Positions 1 to 12,239 of a stretch of DNA of 64,000 nucleotides are shown here, one piece after another. Both the position numbers and the translations under genes were made by a program. The stretch is taken from contig RCTD01000026.1 of assembly GCA_014898415.1 (NCBI GenBank), positions 496,001 through 560,000 of the forward strand. Reading direction: 5' to 3'. How positions within the stretch are numbered: the stretch's first letter is position 1; every line of letters starts with the position of its first letter. The DNA is from Stromatinia cepivora. Its lineage: Eukaryota > Ascomycota > Leotiomycetes > Helotiales > Sclerotiniaceae. The notes beneath the pieces were generated by a model that was not told where the DNA came from, did not search any database, and saw nothing but the letters and a program-made list of their open reading frames with translations.

Positions 1-1846
1 ATAGTCTTATATATTATTATATTTTTTAATTTCAATTGAAGTTTTAAACAATATAATTCTAGATTTAAATATAGGAAATAAATAAGTAAAGAATATAATA
101 TTAATAAAAGCAAATTCATTTGCTTCAAAATCAATAAATGCTTTTGATTGATAAATGTAATTATTTTTCGAAAGGTTATAGGGAAGAGTGAATACTTTTC
201 CTTTTATAAATTTGGTTAGATCAAGAAATTTTATATTTTATATAACATTTAAAATAAAAACGGAATCTAAACATTTAGTTTTAAATGTTTTTCTTTTTCT
301 AAAGAGGTGTTCTGTGTAACTTCAATTGTAACTTCTAAACTGAAATCTTTTTCGGTATTTTAATATTCTTTGAATTCTTTTGTTTTTTTTTATATTGTTT
401 TGATTTTATTAAGATTATTAATACAAAGTATCGATATATATACTACTTCAAAAAAGGGAGAGGACAATAAATATTTGAAATTCGAATAATTATTGGGTAT
501 AATAGGATTAATATATCCGGAAAGGGTATTTCAGAATAGAAATAATTTCGGGAATATAAAGATTCCAAAATTGAAGTTGTTAAAATTCTGAAAGGATTAT
601 AAGGGATTCATAATAATTATTAGTTTATGAATAATTATAAAAGCTTTTCGATTAATATAATATTGATTTCGTTTTTATAATGAAATTTCGTTTTAATTTA
701 TTCTAATAAATATATTTATAAATTCTTTTATAGTTTTATAATCTTTAATAGATATTGTTATTATTTGCAAAAAAAAATCGGAAATCTTTTATTCGAGATC
801 TTTAAATAGGATTTTATTATTAATAATCTCTGTTTGGATAATAAGTAATCTGAATTTCTTATATTATTTTAGAAAGTTATTATATCGAATCGTATTAGAT
901 ATAATCTATATCTTGTATTGAAAACAAACATCATTGATTTCGACTGGATTCCGATAAATTGCTACAAATTGTTCGATCAATTCGAATATTATAAATCGGG
1001 GCATTCATATATAAAGAGTATAACAATATATTTGTACTTTTGATTTGGTTTGATCGATTATATATACATAGTATTATATTTCATTCTTAAATAATATAAT
1101 ATATAGCTCGAATCGTTCTATAATTAATAATTGTTATAAATTAATTTTAAATTCAATACTATTATTAAATTTAGTAATAAGATTTATAGGTTTTGATATA
1201 TATATATTTTATTGTGAATTGTAATTAATATAGGAATACAATCTTGATTGATTAAATTGATTTCTTAAGTAAAAGGATTCTTAATTATTAAATGAATTAT
1301 TACTTCCTGAAAAAAAAGAAGAATCCTTGAAGAGCTCTGGATAATCAAATTGTTTGATCAAAGTTTTTTTCTTCTGATTTCGGGATCTTTGGATTTGTTT
1401 GAATAAAGATTCTTGGATTTTGATTAAAGGAATAAAGGAAATCCTAGATATTATTATTAATCTAAATACTTATATAGATATTATTTGAAGTTCAAAAGGA
1501 AATTATATTATTGCAAAATTTATCATCATTATAATTTTCAATTATTGATTCTTTTCTTTCAAATTTATAATTATTATATAAAGATTTTGTAATTATAATA
1601 ATAATTCGGAAAAAGCAATTGAATTACTAAAAGTATCAATTTCATATATTAGAATCTTTTCTTTATCAGTTTTCTTTTTTTCAATAATAATGTTATTCAA
1701 TCTTATATTCATATTTTCTTCAAAGGGTTATTGAAATAATTAAGGAAAAGGAAAGGGTTCTTTAGAATATACTTTCGAAAGTTCGGAGTGTATAGAAGAA
1801 GGAGTTCGTTGTATTATAAAAATGATGGTATATTTCTAAAGGGGTT
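1..1846 (-). mobile_element. Inverted internal fragment of gypsy element W (gag region)
   Basis: This stretch is the reverse complement of 2270-4110 inside element F, aligned along its whole length with mostly C-T/G-A differences. It is therefore the gag-region part of a second, inverted copy (W) of the same Ty3/gypsy family. It stops exactly at the F 5' LTR (1847). W resumes beyond the F 3' LTR at 8928, so F was inserted into W. No frame survives; the ATG matching F position 2306 is ATA here. W continues left of the window. Confidence 0.85.
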
Positions 1847-2128
1847 TGTCACGAATCGTGAACCACAGGAGGCTAACCACGTGATACCTCTTATCTCTCA
1901 TATCAATTTATGAGCTGATCATCTGTGTGTATGCGTTACGAATCATACAATTTAGTATGATAAAATGGTAACCCTAATAACGTTTACGCACAATCTTGCA
2001 GTTTACAAATAGGTATTTATGTATATATATCTAATCGCTTCTTATGAGTTATAATTCTTCAATTGTAGATTCTAAAGAATATAATTGATCTTGTTTATTC
2101 AACTTTATTATGGCTTTTGTACATTATA
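1847..2128 (+). repeat. 5' LTR of gypsy element F
   Basis: 282 bp, starting TGTCACGAATCGTGAACC and ending ACATTATA. It pairs with 8646-8927 and, inverted, with 9076-9357. It is the least mutated of the three at its left end. About 140 bp of leader follow (2129 onward), also present in inverted copy W at 8928-9075. No convincing tRNA primer site was identified. Confidence 0.9.
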
Positions 2129-2305
2129 TTATCTACAATTCATTTATAAGTGTCCGGCTATTTGGTGGTCTTTCAAATAATATTTCACTTTAATAATATC
2201 TTCTTAGGTGAACTTTTATAAACATTACACCCAAAGGAAGAAGATCTATTCCGATCTAATCGATGAAAATATAAATACCTTTAGAAGTGTATTATCACTT
2301 TCATA

Positions 2306-4780
2306 ATGCAACGAATTCCTCCTTCTGTATATTTCAAACCTTCGAAAGTATATTCTGAGGAACCTTTTTTTTTTCCTCAATTATTTCAACAATCTTTCGA
2401 AGAAAATATGAATACAGGATTGGATAATGTTATTATTGAAAGAAAGAAAATTGGTAAAGAGAAGATTCCAATATATAAAATCGATATTCCTAATAATTCA
2501 ATTGCTTTTTTCGAATTATTATTATAATTATAAGATCTTTATACAATAATTATAAATTTGAAGGAGGAGAATCGATAATTGAAAGTTATAATGATAATGA
2601 GTTTTGCAATAATATAATCTCTTTCTGAATTCTAAATAATATTTATACAGGTATCCAAATCAATAATAGTATTTGGAATTCCTTTTATTTTCTTTATCGA
2701 AATTCAAGGATTTTCATTTAAACAAATCCGAAGATCCCGAAATCAGAGGAAGAAAACTTCAATTAGACGATTTGATTATTTGGGGCTTTTCAAGAATTCT
2801 TCTTTTTTTTCAGGAAGTAACGATTTATTTAATAATTAAGGGTTCTTTCATTTAAGAAATCAATCTAATTGATCAAGATTGTATTCCTGTATTAATTATA
2901 ATTTATAATAAGATATATATATATCAAAATCCATAAATCTTATTATTAAACTTAATAATAATATTGAACCTAAAGCTAATTTATGATAATTATTGGTTAT
3001 AGAACGATTCAAACTGTATACTATATTATTTAAAAATGAAATACAACATTATATATATATAATCAATTAAATTGAATCAAAAGTATAAATATATTATTAT
3101 ACTCTTTATATATAAATACCCTGATTCATAATATTTGAATTGATCGAACAATTTGCAGCAATTTATCGGAATCCGGCCGAAATTGATGATACTCATTTTC
3201 AATATAAGATATAGGTTATACTTAATACAACTCGATATAACAATTTCCTAGAATAATATAAAAAGTTCAGATTATTTGTTATTCAAATAGAGATTATCAA
3301 TGATAAAATTCTATTTAGAAATCTCGAATAAAAGATTTCCGATTTTCTTTTATAAACAATAGTAATATCTATTAAGGATTATAAAATTACAAAAGAACTT
3401 GTAAATATATTTATTAAAATAAATCAAAACGAAGTTTCATTATAAAAACAAAATTGATATTATATTAATCAAAAAGCCCCTATAACTATTTACAAATCAA
3501 CAATTACTATAAACCCCTTATAATCTTCTTAGAGTTTTAATAACTCCAATTTTGGAACCTCCATATTCCCGAAACCATTTCTATCTTAGAATACCCCTTC
3601 CGGATACACCGGCTTTATTACATTTAATAACTATTCGAACTTCAAATACTTATTGCTCTCTCCCTCTTCTAAAGTAATATATATATCGACACCTTATATC
3701 GATAATCTTAATGAAATCGAAACGATACAAAAAGAAACAGAAAAATTCGAAGAATATCAGAATACCAAAGAAGATTTCAACCCAAAAACTACAATTGAAA
3801 TTATACAGAATACCTGTTTAGAAAAAGAAAAGCGTTTAAAACCAAACACTTAAATTCCATCTCCATTCTAAATATTATATAAAATATAAGATTTCTTGAT
3901 TTAATCAAATTTATAAAAGAAGAAGTATTTATCTTTCTTTATAATCTTTCGAAAAATAATTATATTTATCGATCAAAAGTATTTATTGATTTTAAAATAA
4001 ATAGATTTGCTTTTATTAATATTATACTCCTTATTTGTTTATTTCCTATATTTAAATCAAGAATTATATTGTTTAAAGTTTCAATTAAAGTTAAAGAGTA
4101 TAATAATATATAAGGTTATATTATTATTTATTTTATATTCCTTAATTTAACAATTAATAATTGTGAATAATCTTTTATCCTTTTTTTTATTACTGAATTA
4201 AGAAATTATAATATTATTTTAAATAGATTTTGATTATCAAAAATTCAAGCGAAATTCGATTATTTTAATAGATATTTTAAATAGCTTAAAGAAAAATCCT
4301 ATATCATTTTTTATTCGAATAATCTTTTTATTATTTAATTATTCTTTTATAAATAAAAGATCGATCGATTAATCCAATAAGATATTAATCAACGAAATAA
4401 CCAATTCGAAGAATATTGAAATCGAAAAGATTTATAATTGAATAAATCAATCGCAATTGATAATATACAATAAAAACCTTTAAATATAAATACAATATAG
4501 ATTTTTATTGAAAAAAAAGAAGTCCTGATTCCTTTCAAATTCAATTCATTTCTTTTTCAATCAATTATATTATCATTATAGATCTACAAATACCTCCTTT
4601 ATATATTATCCAAAATTCTCGATCTATATATATTTAAATCTAATAAATTCCAATTAAAATATAAAAAAAATAAACAAATTGAACTCTTTATTATTATTTT
4701 GAAAAAATTTGATAATATAATAAACTTCTGATAAAACAAACGATATACAGAAAAAAGAATATTGATTACCCTAATCAAAT
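2306..4780 (+). pseudogene. Decayed gag region of gypsy element F
   Basis: The first plausible frame after the LTR leader starts with ATG at 2306 and runs 73 codons to 2527. Its sequence is conserved in inverted copy W, so the start is probably the ancestral Gag start. From 2528 to about 4780 only short frames remain (for example 3653-3853). No CCHC zinc knuckle could be recognised. Assignment as gag rests on position between the leader and the reverse transcriptase. The frame is lost through in-frame TAA codons consistent with RIP. Confidence 0.55.
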
Positions 4781-4789
4781 TCAAGAATA

Positions 4790-5700
4790 CAAAAGTTCGA
4801 AAGAAATTCGATCAAGTATTAACCGAAATCGATTTAGAACCTGAAATATTATTTGAATATCGATAATATTATCGAGTCTTTTCTAAATATAAATCAAATA
4901 TCTTATTTTTTAACCGATTTTATGATTATAAAATTATATTGGAAAACGAAGGAAAACAAATTTTATATTATAATCCGTTTTATAAAATATTCTTGGAACA
5001 ATTGGAAATTGTTAAAAAATATATTATAAATAATCTCAGCAAAGATTTCATTAAACCTAATCAAGTCCTTTATATTGTACCTATTCTATTCGTCAAGAAA
5101 TTCAATAGTAATTTGAGATTCTATATAAATTTCAGATTATTGAATTCCTTGATATATAAGGATCAATATCCTTTTTCTTTGATTAATAAAATGCTTTCTT
5201 GGTTTTCTAATATTAAAATCTTTATCAAATTCGATATTTATCAAGCTTTTTATCATATAAAAATGGATTCTATTTCAGAAGAATATACTATCTTCCGAAT
5301 TCGATATGGATTATATAAATATAAGATCGTATTATTCAGATTAATGAATAATCCTGTAATCTATTAATATTATATGAATAATATTCTATTTGATTACTTA
5401 AATATCTTCTATACAATATATTTCGATGATATTTTAATCTATTTCGAAAACAAAAAAGAATATCAAATTTATATTAAATTAATTCTCGAATAATTAAAAA
5501 CTGCTAATCTATAAACGGATTTCAAGAAATACAAATTCAATATTATATATACCAAATACTTAAACTTTATTATTTTTATTAAAGAAGTAGAAATGAATCT
5601 TGAAAAGATTGAAATAATTGAGAATTGGATCTTTCCGATAATAATAAAAGGAATCTAATTATTCCTTAATTTTTGCAATTTTTATTAATAATTCATTAAG
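4790..5700 (+). pseudogene. Ty3/gypsy reverse transcriptase (broken)
   Basis: A frame open from 4939 to 5367 and continuing after one TAA shows successive gypsy RT motifs: a VPILFVKK-type fingers motif, RFYINFRLLN (the 'R-x-x-x-D-Y-R-x-L-N' block), a KFDIYQAFYHI block (usual K-x-D-L-x-x-A-[FY]-x-x-I) and the catalytic box FDDILIY at 5422-5442, in one reading frame. Both catalytic aspartates survive at 5425-5430. The usual start is upstream and unclear. RNase H follows directly. Confidence 0.88.
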
Positions 5701-6280
5701 GATTATAATATAATAACAAAACCTTTCAACAAATTTATTAAAACAAATATTAAGTTTGTATTCAATAAAGTATACTAAAATGCATTCAATATCTTAAAGA
5801 AAAAGCTTATCTTCGTTCCGTTCCTATAATATTATAATCACCAATTCCTTTGTATACTCGAAACAAATATATTTGATGAAATAATTGCTAATATATTATT
5901 ACAACAGTATAGCGAAGATTAGTTTTTTGTAACTTATTTCTCCAAAACCATAATTACCGCTAAATTGAACTACAAAGTTCATAATAAGGAAATACTATCA
6001 ATCATTCGATCTCTTAATTATTGGAAAACGGAATTCACTGATTCATTATATAAAATCAAGGTTTATACTGATTATAAAGCCCTCAAATATTTCATGATTA
6101 CCAAGACTCTCAATATCTGATAAACTCGTTGAACAAAAATTTTAATCGATTATAACTTTATTATTATATATCGCCCTAAAAAAGATAACTCTTTCGTCGA
6201 TATTTTAACCTATCGAACCAACAAATTGGATCTTCAGAATTATACCAAGAAAAAAAATCGCCTTTAATAACTTATTAAAA
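5700..6280 (+). pseudogene. Ty3/gypsy RNase H domain (broken)
   Basis: Continuing in the RT frame, motifs typical of the gypsy RNase H tether and domain are seen: 'FVTYFSKTI', 'NYKVHNKEILSI' and 'KVYTDYKALKYFM' (the usual 'D-x-x-x-L' motif), then 'RPKKDNSFVDIL' (usual 'R-P-G-x-x-N-x-x-A-D-x-L-S-R'). Several TAA/TGA codons interrupt it. It lies between the reverse transcriptase and the integrase, as in other Ty3/gypsy pol genes. Confidence 0.8.
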
Positions 6281-6499
6281 ATAATTAAATTGATACCGAA
6301 ATCATAAGAAAAGTCTTACGAAAATACTACCCAAACGAAATAGCGATTACTAGTATCGATTTGAATGAAATCGCTCTTCGATTCGATTTAATTAACCATA
6401 TTATCGAAGCAAATAAAACTACAGATAGTTTACTAATACTCAAAATACAAGCTACCCAAAATTACAAGTATATATCACTTTAAAATGATCTTTTACTCT

Positions 6500-7900
6500 A
6501 CAATAACCGCTTAATGATACCCGACATCAATAACCTTCGAACTTATCTGATTCGTGAAGCCCATAATTCTATTTCCATTATTCATCCTGATATAAACAAA
6601 ACCTACCTTTTATTATCTCAACAATATTACTAATCTAGAATACACGATATTATAGCCAAATATATACATAATTATCACGCCTACAAACATAATTCCGTTT
6701 TATATAATCATATCCCCGGTTTATTGCATCTATTTCCGATTCCTAATCGAATATAGCAATATATTATTATGGATTATTACAACTTTAATAAGGATAAATA
6801 CAAATATAATAATGTTTTAGTTATTATTGATCGATTGATAAAACAAGCTATCTCTATACCTTATCACAAATCAATCGATGCTCGAGTTCAAGTACAATTA
6901 TATTTCTACTATGTATATCGATATTATGGTCCCCTTGATATTATAATATCGGATTGTGGCCCCTAATTCATATTACAGTTCTGAAAGGAATTCAGCTAAA
7001 TCCTAGGAATCGATCTCAAACTATTCATTACTCATTATCCCCAAATCAATAATCAAATTGAGATTTATAATCAGTATCTTTAACAATAATTAAAACCATT
7101 TGTTAACTATTATCAAAACGATTAATCAGAATTCCTATCTATAATGGATTACATACAACTTACTCTTTTATATGACTCCTTAAAAGGGCTTATACCCTAC
7201 GAAACTCTATACAAGTATACATCGAAATATATATAGGAATAAAAGGAAGATACTAGTAAGCTAATAGACAATATAAATGTATATGATACCCGTATATATA
7301 TAGAATATAATAGATTAGCTTTTATGTAAACAAAAGAAAACTTATTGTATACCCAAACCAAAATATCGAAATCCACGAATGCTCATCAATATAAAGTCGA
7401 TTTTGATATCGGAGATTATATATAACTCAATATGAAAAGTTATTCTACTCAAAAACCATCCAAAAAACTGAACTTCTCAATTCAAGGAAAATTCAAGATC
7501 ATTGATTGATCTGGAAACTCTTTCAAATTCGAATTCCCGACTATAATAAAAATTCATCCTATTTTCTTTTTAAATCGATTATACAAAATATATAACAATC
7601 CTTTTCCTGATCAAATATTCGAACCATCTCTGCCTATTAATATAATTAATAATTCGGAATAAAAAATGAAAAGAATTTTAGCAATAAAGAAAACACGAAA
7701 AACCTTACTATACAAAGTTTCATAATTTAATAACAATACCAATCTTACCTAGTATCCTACTTCCGATCTTAAAACATCACTGTACCTCTTGCGCGATTTT
7801 CATCTGACCAATCCAACATTGCCTGGTCCTCCTAATCAATTAATTGATTGAATAAAACTTTATAAAAACGAAAAAGATAATTATAATCATATAGATGATA
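6500..7900 (+). pseudogene. Ty3/gypsy integrase with C-terminal tail (broken)
   Basis: The zinc-binding H-H-C-C region lies around 6550-6700 with partly mutated cysteines. The catalytic core follows: first Asp at 6772-6774 ('MDYYNF...VLVIIDRL'), second Asp at 6952-6954 in 'IISDCGP', and a Glu in 'NNQIEIYNQYL' near 7060. Downstream, 'IHPIFFLNRLYK' (usual 'HPVFHVSLL') marks the C-terminal GPY/F-like tail, and 'LLRDFHLTNPTLPGPP' ends the polyprotein near 7830. The frame carries many TAA/TAG stops. The integrase would have inserted the cDNA copy with the 5-bp duplication seen here. Confidence 0.88.
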
Positions 7901-8645
7901 ATTCATTTATAAAACCAAAGAAAAGAAAAGTGTTCTTCAATATAGCAGATTAGATGTTATGATTTTATAATAGTATGTATGTATACAATTGTGAAAAGAT
8001 CGAAAACCTATATAAATTCGAGAGAATTTGATTGTATATATATATGGCCCGAATTCTATACAATAGACAAACTATCACCACTAAAACAATACAAAGGCAA
8101 TATATTTCAAAAACTCATGTTTATAATCATTTCAAAAATCATGCAAAGGGAAGCTTGAATATGGTAAAAACGAAATATGATGTTACCCCTGTCGATTTCG
8201 TTCAATTTAATCGATTTGATCAATTTGATCGATTTGGTCAATTTAATCGATTTGATCAATTTGGTCGATTAATTTGATCGATTTCGGAATTGACTATATT
8301 AACCACCTATTATCATTATACTATAATTCAACCTCCTTCCCTTTTCTATTGAAGCTTTTTCCTTTTAGAGATTCCCCAAATCAAGGAGAATACGAATCAA
8401 TATTAATTTAACTAATTGATGAACGATTTGGTCGATTTGATCAATTCATTCGTCATTTTGGTCAATTTGGTCGATTAATTTGGTCAATTTGGTTAATTTC
8501 CAGTAAATTGACCAAATCAACCAAAATGATCAATCTAATTGATTTAAAGCTCATAAACCTTTACAAAACCTGGTTTCCAATGAAATAATAATAAAACAAA
8601 AAAGTGAAACACTCGAAGGCGAGCTTTTCCGAAAAGGGAGAATAA
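7900..8645 (+). other. Gypsy F 3' untranslated region with GGTCAATTT-type repeats
   Basis: No gene is seen. Two blocks (about 8195-8280 and 8405-8535) are tandem degenerate copies of a GATTTGGTCAATTT motif. The polypurine tract lies at 8631-8645. The same repeat precedes another gypsy LTR at 26990-27115. Confidence 0.7.
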
Positions 8646-8927
8646 TATCACGAATCATGAACCACAGGAGACTAACCACATAATATCTTTTATCTCTTAT
8701 ATCAATTTATAAGCTGATTATTTATACATATACATTACGAATTATACAATTTAGTATAGTAAAATGGTAACCCTAATAATATTTACACACAACCCTACAG
8801 TCTATAAATGAGTATTTATATATATATATTTAATCGCTCCTTATAAGCTATAATTCTTCAATTATAGATTCTAAAGAACATAATTGACCCTGTTTATTCA
8901 GCTCTACTACGGCTCTTGTGCGTCACA
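8646..8927 (+). repeat. 3' LTR of gypsy element F
   Basis: 282 bp, the direct repeat of 1847-2128. It begins TATCACG (RIP-type G to A change from TGTCACG) and ends GTGCGTCACA. The end is better preserved than in the 5' LTR and fixes the element boundary. It is followed by target duplication GGGTT. Confidence 0.9.
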
Positions 8928-9357
8928 GGGTTTATCTTTATCGATTAGATCGGAATAGATCTTTTTCTTTTGGGTGTAATGTTCATAAAAGTTCATTTAA
9001 GAAGGTATTATTAAAGTGAGATATTATTTGAAAAACCATTAGATAATCGGATATTTGTAAATGAATTGTAGATAATATAATGTATAAGAACTGTAATAAA
9101 GCTGAATAAACAGAATCAATTATATTCTTTAGAATTTACAATTGAAGAATTATAATTTGTAAAGAGCGATTAGATATATATATACAAATATTCATTTGTA
9201 AATTGCAGAATTATATATATATATTATTAGGGTTACCATTTTACTATACTAAATTGTATGATTCGTAATGCATATATACGGATGATCAGCTTATAAATTG
9301 GTATAGGAGATAAAAGGTATCATGTGGTTAGCCTCCTGTGGTTCACGATTCGTGACA
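8928..9357 (-). mobile_element. 5' LTR and leader of inverted gypsy copy W
   Basis: On the minus strand an LTR of the F family runs from 9357 to 9076 (starts TGTCACG), followed by the same leader sequence as F (9075-8928) up to the point where F was inserted. It continues in 1846-1 on the far side of F. The LTR faces the F 3' LTR, making an inverted pair separated by 148 bp. Confidence 0.9.
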
Positions 9358-9442
9358 CTTTAATATAAAATTCATAAATCATTATGAATCTTTAAATATT
9401 ATATTCGAATTTATATAATACTATTAATACTATAATTATATA

Positions 9443-9507
9443 ATTCGTACTACGATTATATAATATTATTCGTACTACGATCATATGATATTATTCGTAC
9501 TACGATC
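9443..9507. repeat. Three copies of a 25-bp tandem repeat
   Basis: ATTCGTACTACGAT recurs at 9443, 9468 and 9493, exactly 25 bp apart, with A/T-rich spacers. The surrounding 9358-9564 is A/T-rich and shows no gene. Confidence 0.85.
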
Positions 9508-9520
9508 GAAATCATCGATA

Positions 9521-9560
9521 TAGGGGTATTCAAATAAAGAAATCTAATTAGTCGAATACC
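9521..9560. repeat. 39-bp minisatellite, split by two LTR2 insertions
   Basis: A unit of about 39 bp (GGGGTATTCAAATAAAGAAA followed by a TCTARTTAGTCGAATA core) is present here. A second unit is broken between 9874-9895 and 18212-18235, and a third partial unit lies at about 18236-18256. Removing the solo LTR and X1 rejoins about two and a half tandem units. Confidence 0.75.
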
Positions 9561-9564
9561 AGGA

Positions 9565-9873
9565 TGTCACGGAAAGCCTTGCGATCCCCTGTATCCTACA
9601 AAGGATCAAGGGTATACTTTCCAATCGGAATGAAGGATCTTCTAGACCTTACCAATCTCTCCGATTAATAAGGTGATCCTGATATACTAATAAATAAAGA
9701 TCTAATTTAATCGAAATATTCATCGATTAGATAATTATTTATTTGTTCTATATATACAGCCCTCGATCTATATAATCAAAGACAAATCATTCAATTCTTT
9801 TACTCTACCAATCAAATATACCATCTATTCCCCGATCCCTGAAAGTGCTCTGTAATCATACTATCCCATGATA
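9565..9873 (+). mobile_element. Solo LTR of the LTR2 copia family
   Basis: 309 bp, TGTCACGGAAAGCC to CCATGATA, flanked by a perfect duplication CAGGA (9560-9564, 9874-9878). It matches the LTRs of X1, X2 and X3 and the solo copy at 31182. It marks a full insertion later reduced by LTR-LTR recombination. It stands 22 bp from X1 in the opposite orientation, so the two LTRs form a long inverted repeat. Confidence 0.93.
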
Positions 9874-9895
9874 CAGGAGTATTCGGATAAAGAAA

Positions 9896-10204
9896 TATCA
9901 TGGGATAGTATGATTACAGAGCACTTTTAGGGATCAGGGAATAGATAGTACACATGATTGGTAAAGTAAAAGAATTGAATGACTTGCCTTTGATTATATG
10001 AATCAAAAACTGTATATATAAAACAAATAAATAATTATCTAGCCGATATATACCTTAATTAGATTAAATCTTTATTTATTAATATATCAGGATTATCTTA
10101 TCAATTAATAGATTGATAAAGGTTAATAAATCCTTCATTCCGATTGCAAAGTATATGCTTTGATTCTTCATAAAATATAGGAGATTGCAGGGCTTTCTAT
10201 AATA
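9896..10204 (-). repeat. 3' LTR of X1
   Basis: 309 bp. On the minus strand it starts TATTATAGAAAGCC (from TGTCACGGAAAGCC) and ends CCATGATA. It pairs with 17902-18211. Confidence 0.9.
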
Positions 10205-10573
10205 TACCCTCCAAATCGAAAGGCGATCTGAAATAAATAGAAAAATATAGAAAGTGGTAATTCATATAATTCGTAAATGAATATATAAAGTGATTATAGA
10301 TAAATATCAATAAAGAAATGATGTAATATATAAACCTGAAATGATTCTAGTACTCTTGGAATAGAGAAGAATTTGATTATATATAAATCACAAATTTCTC
10401 TTGATTTTCGGTTTGTTATCTACGATATTCTTCGAAATCAAGATTTTGAATAATAAAAAGAAAGTTTTTTGTTGAGAGAATATAAATGAATGATCGATTT
10501 TGTAGTATAACAATTGAGAATATATATAGTTGTTAGATTACAATATATTGATCATAATAGCGAAATAAAATAA

Positions 10574-12133
10574 ATGAATTTTTAAAGATATATAAATCTT
10601 TTCTTCGTATTTTCGTTTTTGTTTTAATTAAGTTTTTATTGATCATTATTATATTTAAGATTTCGGGGTCTAAAAAGGTTAAACAAGCGAATCTCAATTG
10701 TATTAGGCAAATAATGACTAAAAAGAAAGCTTTGAGAGAATCGAATACAAGAGAAGATCCCAGTACTCCTTTAAAGGATTAACAAATTGAGCAGAGAAAA
10801 TTAATGAATCCAATACAGATAATAAACCAAGATATCGATCTTTGGGAATATAATTTAACTAAATCTATTCCTAGAATAATATATAGTTATCTATTTCAGA
10901 AATCGCTTCTTTTTATCGAAAGAATTATTATTTGTTGTAATCAATTGCCAGTTATAAATTTAGATGGTAATTTAAAGGTAGATTTCATTCTTAAATCTTA
11001 TTATATAATTGAAAAGTTTTATTAATTTTATATTTATAATTGTTAAAACAAAAATTATTTAATAAAGAAAATAAAAGAGGGAAGGTTTCTTTATTTAATG
11101 ATAACGATCTATTTGATTCTTTGGTGTTGGGTTTTTTGGATGATAAATTAAATAAAAAAGAGAAAGAAAAAGGGTCATTGAAAATTGCTGGTTTTTTAGT
11201 CAAAATAAAAGATGAAGGAAATTGTAGAGAAAAAAACAATCATTTATATATTCGATATATGAAATCATTGATCGTTAGGAGATATAATTTTTATAACGAA
11301 TACTTTATTGATTCTTTCAAACCGAATAATCGTTGATATTAGAATTGTAATATTCATTTATATATTTTCTTACCGATTTTCTTTTATTCTTTAATAGATT
11401 ATTATATTATTATTCATTAACAAAATTCGAAAGTAAATTCTTTGTTTATTCCTCACTTTCATAATATATTGATTCTTGATTATATAATTCAAATAGGGAT
11501 ATAGAATTATAATGAAAGTAATGCTAAAGATTGAGGAGAAGAAAGAAATTGTTCTTTTGTCTTTGTATCGTCGTTTCCTTTTTCCTTGTTATATTATTTA
11601 CTAAAGTCCTCGAAAAATCGAATAAAAGAAATATATTATGATTTCGGAGAGCAATAATGAAGATAAAAAAGAAAGAGTAATAGAGAAGAAGAAGAAAAAG
11701 GAGTAGATAGTATATTCAAAGAAAAAGAAAAGGAGGAATAGTCCTTTGGTTTTTGTAATATCAATGACATCAATAACTCTGGTTGCTCTAATTATTCTTT
11801 ATTTCTTGATTGTTGCGGATAATCCAGAGGCTCTTTTACTTGAACTTTAAGCTATTAAGTTTAAAAAAAAGTTTATCCTTTTTCGAAGATAGGAAAATGA
11901 AAAGTGAAGAAATGATCGGTCTTGATTGTTTTTTGTTTCTTAATGAATATAGAGTATACGAATTGGAGTGTATTGTAGAAAAGTATAATAATCTGGGATA
12001 CCAAATAGGACTCATTCCATTCATATTAAAGGAAAGAAATCCGAGCTCCAGATTATCGTTATTCAAACTTTATGATCCAGATTATCATTATTCAAGTTTT
12101 ATGATCCTGATTGTCATTACTCAAGCTCTATGA
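10574..12133 (+). pseudogene. Antisense accessory frame of X1, membrane-anchored N-terminus
   Basis: The block runs opposite to the element's pol. It opens with a hydrophobic stretch of about 25 residues followed by lysines (one missing T in a poly-T run shifts the very start), then a frame through 10804-11025, and further frames 11040-11336 and 11810-12133. The same frames occur in X2 (54062-55701) and X3 (44955-43292). Where one copy has TAA another keeps CAA, so this was probably a real coding region before RIP. Recognisable pieces include 'DIDLWEY', 'SLFNDNDLFD' and 'HLYIRYMKSLI'. I do not recognise the family. Antisense genes are unusual in copia elements. Confidence 0.5.
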
Positions 12134-12239
12134 TCCTGTTGCTTACATCTTGTAGGTTAAAAAAGGATCGAAAATGTTCGAACTTTTGTTTTGTAAGATT
12201 CTTGATGAGTCTATCAGTAATCATATCAATAATCAATAA

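Larger units (their letters stand above)
1847..8927 (+). mobile_element. Ty3/gypsy LTR retrotransposon F, full length, RIP-degraded
   Basis: The element has direct 282-bp LTRs (1847-2128 and 8646-8927) beginning TG/TA-TCACG and ending in CA/TA, and a perfect 5-bp target duplication GGGTT at 1842-1846 and 8928-8932. The internal order is gag remnant, reverse transcriptase, RNase H, integrase and a C-terminal chromo-type tail, which is the Ty3/gypsy order. A purine-rich tract (AAAAGGGAGAATAA) ends just before the 3' LTR. The two LTRs differ almost only by transitions. Every pol domain is broken by stops typical of CpA to TpA mutation, so the copy is dead. It landed in an inverted older copy of its own family. 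Confidence 0.92.
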
